5,150 nt of DNA, from the NCBI GenBank assembly GCA_900769995.1, contig CAAGIT010000124.1, forward strand, positions 1 through 5,150, in the 5' to 3' direction. Both the position numbers and the translations under genes were made by a program. This document shows positions 4,766-5,150 of the stretch, piece after piece. Under the pieces are notes generated by a model. It had not been told where the DNA came from. It worked only from the letters and a program-made list of their open reading frames with translations, and ran no database searches. The stretch comes from an uncultured Oscillospiraceae bacterium (GTDB lineage: Bacteria > Bacillota > Clostridia > Oscillospirales > Oscillospiraceae). The first letter of the stretch is position 1. The number at the start of each line of letters is the position of its first letter.

Positions 4766-5150
4766 ATGCAACTCATTACTGTCCGAGAATTATTCAAAAA
4801 TACAGCGGCCTATGCCGGCAAGACCATCGAGGTCGGCGGCTGGGTGCGTTCGGTTCGTGCATCGAAGTCCTTTGGCTTCATCGTCCTGAGCGACGGCACC
4901 TATTTTAACACCCTGCAGGTCGTCTACCACGACACCATGGCGAATTTTGCCGAGATCTCCAAGCTGAACGTCGGTGCCGCCATCATTGTCCGCGGCACCC
5001 TGCTTGAAACCCCCGATGCTAAGCAGCCCTTTGAGCTGCAGGCCGACGAGGTCACTGTCGAGGGTGCATCGACCCCCGACTATCCGCTGCAAAAGAAGCG
5101 TCACACCATGGAATACCTGCGCACCATGACCCATCTGCGCCCCCGCACCA
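4766..5150 (+). CDS. asnS: Asparaginyl-tRNA synthetase, N-terminal part (cut by window edge)
   Basis: The first 128 codons of a gene running off the right edge. The product charges tRNA-Asn with asparagine in the cytoplasm. Residues about 17-100 form the OB-fold anticodon-binding domain of class IIb synthetases (IEVGGWVRSVRASKSFGFIV, then LSDGTYFNTLQVV). The segment DYPLQKKRHTMEYLRTMTHL and the following RPRT mark the entry to the catalytic domain and are typical of AsnRS rather than AspRS. The whole catalytic core (motifs 1-3) lies outside the window. The ATG at 4766 is preceded by the purine-rich GAGAGGG (4751-4757), a weaker site than those of the other genes. No promoter or terminator is seen in the 22-base gap after asnA, so it is probably an operon partner. 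Confidence 0.94.
   Translation, partial: MQLITVRELFKNTAAYAGKTIEVGGWVRSVRASKSFGFIVLSDGTYFNTLQVVYHDTMANFAEISKLNVGAAIIVRGTLLETPDAKQPFELQADEVTVEGASTPDYPLQKKRHTMEYLRTMTHLRPRT

Overview
The window comes from a moderately GC-rich, low-redundancy genome. It looks like an endospore-forming Clostridia member of the Oscillospirales/Ruminococcaceae type (inference). The evidence is a spoIIGA-sigE sporulation pair, a clostridial-type RarA, a DUF951 protein, strong Shine-Dalgarno sites, and sigma-A-like promoters with 17-base spacers. I see no phage, IS, CRISPR or other mobile-element signature, and no previously undescribed system. This is a well-conserved core-genome stretch, and most of its interest lies in regulation between genes.

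Layout from left to right. Positions 1-167 hold no convincing gene, only a 37-codon open frame of doubtful status. A minus-strand tRNA-Leu (anticodon CAA, encoded CCA) lies at 217-303. It has its own near-consensus promoter (345-373) and a strong intrinsic terminator (168-211). Next, still on the minus strand, is the sporulation unit. spoIIGA (1106-1936, GTG start) encodes the membrane aspartic protease that activates pro-sigma-E, and it overlaps sigE (412-1113) by 8 bases. A strong intrinsic terminator (1985-2028) separates this unit from an upstream minus-strand pair: rarA (2312-3577) and a small DUF951 gene (2070-2306), which are 5 bases apart and probably cotranscribed.

The interval 3578-3726 is a compact divergent promoter region. 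It drives rarA to the left and, to the right, asnA (3727-4743, aspartate-ammonia ligase) followed 22 bases later by asnS (from 4766, asparaginyl-tRNA synthetase, cut by the window edge). asnA and asnS form a pathway pair: ammonia-dependent asparagine synthesis, then charging of tRNA-Asn.

How the genes work together: SpoIIGA and pro-SigE are a protease-substrate pair for mother-cell gene expression in sporulation. RarA acts at stalled replication forks. AsnA and AsnS supply and use asparagine. Points worth a second look are the absence of sigG directly after sigE, the lack of an obvious terminator between sigE and the tRNA, a candidate long-spacer spoIIGA promoter that overlaps the upstream terminator, the short SigE pro-sequence, and the near-symmetric -35 regions in the rarA/asnA intergenic region.
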